Assembly (NCBI GenBank): GCA_944386885.1
Contig: CALXCU010000086.1
Location: 1 to 34,135, forward strand
Length of the DNA: 34,135 nucleotides
Direction: 5' to 3'
DNA from: an uncultured Oscillospiraceae bacterium
GTDB taxonomy: Bacteria > Bacillota > Clostridia > Oscillospirales > Oscillospiraceae
Part shown: one piece after another, positions 31,079 to 34,135 of the stretch
Layout of the letters: each line of letters opens with the position of its first letter
Position numbering within the stretch: position 1 is the stretch's first letter
The notes under the pieces: generated by a model
Told to the model about the DNA's origin: nothing
The model's database searches: none
Seen by the model: only the letters and a program-made list of their open reading frames with translations
Translations under genes and position numbers: made by a program

Positions 31079-31537
31079 TCACTCCTTTCCGTGTCTATTG
31101 GGTTCTCTCTCCCCGTCCCAGCGCCGCTCCCAGGCCTCCGCCCACCCCTTCATTTCCGCCGTCAGCGGCAGGAGCACCTTGTCGTTTCCGCCGGGGTATT
31201 TGAAGAACAGGATTTCGGTCCCCTGGGGCGATTTCTGAATATAGGGCGTTTGGGGGCGGATGACGAACACATCTCCCGCCTCCACTTGGTACTCCCGCCC
31301 AAGGGAGAGGTCTACATATTTGGCCGCCCCCTTGAGGAGCATCTGATACTCGGTGGCCTTGGTGTGATAGTGGGGCTTTTCACACTGGTAGGCGGCAAAG
31401 CGGGTGATGCCCAGCTCCACATGCCGGTCCAGGAGGTGCTCCAGCTCCTGGGGAAGCTGGAGATCGCCCACCAGGTACTGGCGGTGGCTGCGCTCCAGGG
31501 CGCCGTCAATGGCCGAGGCCCGGATGATCTCAATCAC
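31079..31537 (-). CDS. Cupin-domain protein within the TIR operon
   Basis: A 152-aa single-domain cupin. H56-x-H58-x4-E63 (K-P-H-Y-H-T-K-A-T-E) is the classic first metal-binding motif, and the second half (YQVEAGDVFVIRPQTPYI) fits the cupin barrel. It could be a small metalloenzyme or a ligand-binding protein. The substrate is unknown. The GTG start at 31537 overlaps the TIR gene's stop by four bases (GTGA) with GAGGGGG seven bases upstream. The stop falls next to the start of the fusion gene, so the three genes are translationally coupled. Confidence 0.8.
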   Translation of the reverse strand: MIEIIRASAIDGALERSHRQYLVGDLQLPQELEHLLDRHVELGITRFAAYQCEKPHYHTKATEYQMLLKGAAKYVDLSLGREYQVEAGDVFVIRPQTPYIQKSPQGTEILFFKYPGGNDKVLLPLTAEMKGWAEAWERRWDGEREPNRHGKE

Positions 31538-32547
31538 AGTGAATCCCCCTCTTCTCCGGCTATGGGCCGGGCGTGCTCCCAAATCCACTCGAACTGCCGC
31601 TGATAAAAGCAGAAGTTCTCCTCATCGTCGGCGTGGATGTACACGCACCGCCGGGCCTTGTCCTGGCAATGGAAGGAGTAGTAGTCCACCTTGACGGTGC
31701 TCTCCCTGGGGTCCTTCGCCCGGATCAGGAAAATGGCGCAGGGCAGGTAGAGGTCGGTCAGGCGCCCCTCGATCTGGGCGGGATAGCGCTCCATCCAGTC
31801 CAGCAGGTCGTCGTAAGTATTTGGAATGATCCGGCCCCGGTGGCGCAGGGAACCCCCGGCGATTTTGTACTGATAGGCCTCCTGCGCCGCCGGGGAGGCC
31901 GGGTCGTTCATGACCACCCGGATGCGGCACCCGTTCTCAGCCAACCTGTCGATATGCTCCCGGGCGTGGCTGAGCAGCGCCTGGCAGGCCATGGCGCATA
32001 CGGCCACCTCCTCCACCGCTCCGCCTAACCGCTCTGAGAGGGAATACCGGTCCTCCACGCTCTCCCGGGATTCCAGCTTGGTGCAGGCGGTGAGTCTGCG
32101 GTAAGCCCTTTCTGTCTCGTCCGTAGGGGTCATCTTGACCAGCAGATCGGCAAAAAAGGAGGAACTGAGGTAGCGGGTATCGGTGATCTCAATGGCCTCA
32201 TAGGCCTGGATCGGCCCGACCCCCTCGTACAGCTGCCCCGGAAAACGGAAACCGCCGCACAGGATGGGAATGATATTTTTCTGGAGGGCGAGCGCCCGCT
32301 CGATCTCCTGGCGGAACACGGTGTGCTCCGGCCCTTCGATCCGCTCCAGGCAATTGCCCGAGAGCACCAAAATAAAGTCCTCCGCCTCCTCGATCCCCCG
32401 CTGAAGCGCCTCAGAGAAGACGCCGCTGTAGTGATACAGGTTATTTTTGTCCCAAAAGCATGGAATCCCGTTTTCTGCAAAGAACCGGTAGATCCGCTCG
32501 GCGTAGATTTCGCCGGTTTTTTGCTGGTAGCTGATAAATGCGCCCAT
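31534..32547 (-). CDS. TIR-domain protein with PLD-like C-terminal region
   Basis: A 337-aa protein, first gene of the operon. Residues 1-125 form a TIR domain: GAFISYQQK at the start, E81 in FRQEIERALA at the usual catalytic glutamate position, and NIIPILCGGF as the following strand. Residues about 160-337 contain AVCAMACQALLSHAREHIDRLAENG and RIRVVMNDPASPAAQEAY, resembling PLD-like regions that accompany TIR or helix-turn-helix domains as sensors. The HKD catalytic motif is not seen. Bacterial TIR domains often cleave NAD or make cyclic ADP-ribose-type signals. Activity here is inferred. ATG 32547 is chosen with AGGGGGG upstream. The longer frame has no ribosome binding site. Confidence 0.78.
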   Translation of the reverse strand: MGAFISYQQKTGEIYAERIYRFFAENGIPCFWDKNNLYHYSGVFSEALQRGIEEAEDFILVLSGNCLERIEGPEHTVFRQEIERALALQKNIIPILCGGFRFPGQLYEGVGPIQAYEAIEITDTRYLSSSFFADLLVKMTPTDETERAYRRLTACTKLESRESVEDRYSLSERLGGAVEEVAVCAMACQALLSHAREHIDRLAENGCRIRVVMNDPASPAAQEAYQYKIAGGSLRHRGRIIPNTYDDLLDWMERYPAQIEGRLTDLYLPCAIFLIRAKDPRESTVKVDYYSFHCQDKARRCVYIHADDEENFCFYQRQFEWIWEHARPIAGEEGDSL

Positions 32548-32623
32548 CTGATTCCCCCCTATTTCCGGCAGGTCCTCTTTCCCCGCTTCTTCTTGCCGCC
32601 GTGCGGCCGGCGGTTGTATCAGT

Positions 32624-32635
32624 CTTATTTTACCA
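32624..32635 (-). promoter_or_regulatory. Extended -10 promoter of the TIR operon
   Basis: The minus strand reads TGGTAAAAT, with the -10 TAAAAT at 32632-32627 preceded by a TG extension. The -35 is weak (TTTCCT at 17-nt spacing). The leader is about 73 nt and has a CCGCCG/CGGCGG hairpin. Confidence 0.5.
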
Positions 32636-32690
32636 GAGTTTATACAGGAAGGAAAGAGCAAACCCTGGGCGCCCAAGCGCTTCCAATGCT

Positions 32691-32727
32691 CAAAAAGGGC
32701 CCCAAGGGACAAACGCTCCCCGGGGCC
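32691..32727 (-). terminator. Terminator after the aldo/keto reductase gene
   Basis: GGCCCC pairs with GGGGCC, with an inner GGGA/TCCC stem, followed on the minus strand by CTTTTTG. It separates the reductase from the TIR operon promoter. Confidence 0.75.
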
Positions 32728-32736
32728 TTGGTCCTA

Positions 32737-33897
32737 TCACGCTTTTCTTTTGGGGAATGCGTCCGCAGCCTCAAATGTTCCAGCCACATCTTTTAAGAAA
32801 TCCCGGATGTTCAGATGCTGGGGACAAGCCCGCTCGCATTGGCCGCAGCCGATGCAGGCGCTGGCCATGCCATGCCGGAGCGAAATATTGTTGTAGTACG
32901 CCGCATGGCTGGAAAAGCTCCCTGTGGTGCGGGAGAAGTTGTTGAACAGCGCAAAGTACTGGGGAATGGCAATGTCCATCGGACAGCCGTGGGTGCAATA
33001 GGCGCAACCGGTGCAGGGGATGGGCGTATTTTCTTCAATGATGGCAGTCGCCTGGCCGATTACCGCCCGCTCTCCCTCTGTAATGTGCCGGAAATCCCGG
33101 AAGGTTGCAGCGTTATCCAGCACCTGCTCCAAGGTGTTCATCCCGGAGAGCACCCTGACCACCCCCTCTTGGCTGGCGGCGAAGCGCATCGCCCAGGAGG
33201 CCATAGAGGCCGCCGGGTCCGCGGCTCTCAGCAGGGCCGCCGCCTTGTCCGGTAAATTCACCAGCGTGCCGCCCTTGCAGGGCTCCATGACGGCCACGTC
33301 TTTTCCATATTTGCGGGCAACCTCCAGGCATTGGCGGGACTGTACATTGGGCTGCTCCCAGTCCACATAGTTGATCTGGAGCTGAATAAAGTCCAGTCCC
33401 TCCCCGTACTGGGCGAGGATCTCATCCAAAAGCTCGGGCGTATCGTGGAAGGACATGCCTACCTGGCCGACGGCCCCCTCCGCCTTCTTTCGGGTCACAA
33501 AGTCAAAGGCGCCGTACTTTTTGCACTTTTCATAGACGTTAGTGCCCATGTTGTGGAGAAGATAGCTGTCAAAATAGCTCACCCCGCAGTGTTCCAGCTG
33601 TTCGGCGAACTTGCGCTCCAAATCGGCCTCATCCCGGAAGTCCCGCAGGGGCAGCTTGGTAGCCAGCTGAAAACGGTCCCGGGGGTGGCGTTCCACCAGG
33701 GCTTTGCGCACCGCCTCTTCGCCGTGATAGCCGTGATACGTATAGGCAGTGTCAAAGTATGTAAATCCCTGGTTCAAAAAGGCGTCAAACAATACCTCAA
33801 TCTTTTCATAGTCAAAGGAATCTGGTTCGCTGGTGCGCAACAGTGGCAGACGCATACATCCAAATCCAAGGTCCGGCTTTCCTTTCCTCTGCGCCAT
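32737..33897 (-). CDS. Aldo/keto reductase with ferredoxin-type 4Fe-4S motifs
   Basis: A 386-aa fusion common in anaerobes. Residues about 8-280 form the aldo/keto reductase barrel (GFGCMRLPLL, YFDTAYTYHGYHGEEAV with the catalytic D and Y, QLATKL, LLHNMG, GVVRVLSGM). Residues about 290-365 have two clusters, C-T-G-C-A-Y-C-T-H-G-C-P and C-I-G-C-G-Q-C-E-R-A-C-P, each fitting CxxCxxCxxxCP. It likely reduces a carbonyl substrate with electrons from NAD(P)H and/or ferredoxin. The substrate is unknown. ATG 33897 has GGAGG eight bases upstream. The frame stays open for 32 codons beyond it, without a better start. It is transcribed alone and is not evidently part of the TIR operon. Confidence 0.9.
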   Translation of the reverse strand: MAQRKGKPDLGFGCMRLPLLRTSEPDSFDYEKIEVLFDAFLNQGFTYFDTAYTYHGYHGEEAVRKALVERHPRDRFQLATKLPLRDFRDEADLERKFAEQLEHCGVSYFDSYLLHNMGTNVYEKCKKYGAFDFVTRKKAEGAVGQVGMSFHDTPELLDEILAQYGEGLDFIQLQINYVDWEQPNVQSRQCLEVARKYGKDVAVMEPCKGGTLVNLPDKAAALLRAADPAASMASWAMRFAASQEGVVRVLSGMNTLEQVLDNAATFRDFRHITEGERAVIGQATAIIEENTPIPCTGCAYCTHGCPMDIAIPQYFALFNNFSRTTGSFSSHAAYYNNISLRHGMASACIGCGQCERACPQHLNIRDFLKDVAGTFEAADAFPKRKA

Positions 33898-33919
33898 ATA
33901 TACTTCCTCCCCATTTAAA

Positions 33920-33938
33920 GGATTACCGGCTTTAATCC
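33920..33938. repeat. Inverted repeat GGATTA-N7-TAATCC before the reductase
   Basis: Two 6-bp arms (33920-33925 and 33933-33938) lie 23 nt upstream of the reductase start. They could be an operator. No regulator gene is beside it. The rest of 33939-34050 is AT-rich upstream sequence with no gene seen. Confidence 0.4.
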
Positions 33939-34053
33939 GGCCGCTCGTCTTTTTTGTTATATTTTTTTCATCCCTTTTTCGTATTTTCATCAATTGAGAA
34001 GATTCTGGAGCATACGATCACAGTCCGTTCTAAAAAGCCGTCGTAAATAATAA

Positions 34054-34084
34054 AGCCGCCTGAACCAAATTGATTCAGACGGCT
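34054..34084 (-). terminator. Terminator after tRNA-Thr
   Basis: AGCCGTCTGAA pairs with TTCAGGCGGCT (11 bp with one G-U) across a 9-nt loop, followed on the minus strand by TTTATTATTT. It starts five bases after the tRNA 3' end. Confidence 0.9.
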
Positions 34085-34089
34085 GATCG

Positions 34090-34135
34090 TGGAGCTGCTG
34101 GGCGGATTCGAACCGCCGACCTCATCCTTACCAAG
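34090..34135 (-). tRNA. tRNA-Thr (anticodon GGU), 5' part outside the window
   Basis: The minus strand shows the 3' part: anticodon loop TTGGTAA with anticodon GGT (34132-34130), variable loop, T arm GGCGG-TTCGAAT-CCGCC, and acceptor strand CAGCAGC followed by T and an encoded CCA (34092-34090). The D arm and 5' acceptor strand lie beyond the right edge. The Thr assignment rests on the anticodon. Confidence 0.92.

Noticed and set aside
28566-31238. Plus-strand open frame of 890 codons across the TIR/PP2C fusion
   Set aside because: Antisense shadow of genes with recognisable TIR and PP2C motifs.
1-34135. CRISPR arrays, insertion sequences, prophage genes or integrase sites
   Set aside because: I saw no regular direct repeats, transposase or integrase frames, or flanking target duplications. 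Both accessory operons share the base composition of their neighbours, so recent transfer is not evident.

Overview
The window looks like chromosomal DNA of a high-GC, Gram-positive member of the Clostridia. The best guess is the Oscillospiraceae (the Flavonifractor, Lawsonibacter or Intestinimonas type of gut anaerobe). The reasons are Clostridial core genes (rpsO-pnp, lepA, pta, xpt, miaA), strong AAGGAGG ribosome binding sites, a surface protein with S-layer homology domains, a minimal SUF iron-sulphur operon with no sufS, sufU or sufE, and a ferredoxin-type aldo/keto reductase. The genus is inferred. High GC also produces very long antisense open frames, which were left out.

Layout from left to right. 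Positions 1-2530 hold rpsO and the 5' part of pnp on the minus strand, with a structured rpsO leader and a 99-nt stem-loop in front of pnp. Positions 2569-9158 hold a two-gene minus-strand operon: a giant STAND-type ATPase (1841 aa) and a small protein ending in a HEPN-like R-N-x3-H motif. Positions 9346-11202 carry miaA, a small Gly/Pro-rich membrane protein and an HD-domain protein on the plus strand. Positions 11266-13840 carry lepA and an XRE regulator on the minus strand. Positions 14188-15165 are pta. Positions 15231-17078 are xpt and a BMP-family lipoprotein. Positions 17317-19899 are an SLH plus GH18-like surface protein and a YitT-family membrane protein. Positions 19975-22020 are sufC, a sufB/D-like gene and a hotdog thioesterase, diverging from a ferritin-like gene (22270-22899). 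Positions 22992-25529 encode a secreted subtilase. Positions 25787-32547 are a four-gene operon built around two TIR proteins. Positions 32737-33897 are an aldo/keto reductase with two 4Fe-4S motifs, and the window ends in a partial tRNA-Thr(GGU).

Two regions look like accessory conflict or signalling systems set among housekeeping genes. The first is the STAND ATPase/HEPN pair. It has its own strong promoter, no visible terminator, and points into rpsO-pnp. The second is the TIR operon: a TIR protein with a PLD-like C-terminal region, a cupin, a TIR/Nudix-like/PP2C-like fusion, and a protein with Sel1-like repeats, a Rossmann-like region and a RyR-like C-terminus. It runs from one extended -10 promoter to one hairpin terminator with overlapping or closely spaced genes. 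The TIR operon is the best candidate for an undescribed system. Its function is inferred from domain content only.
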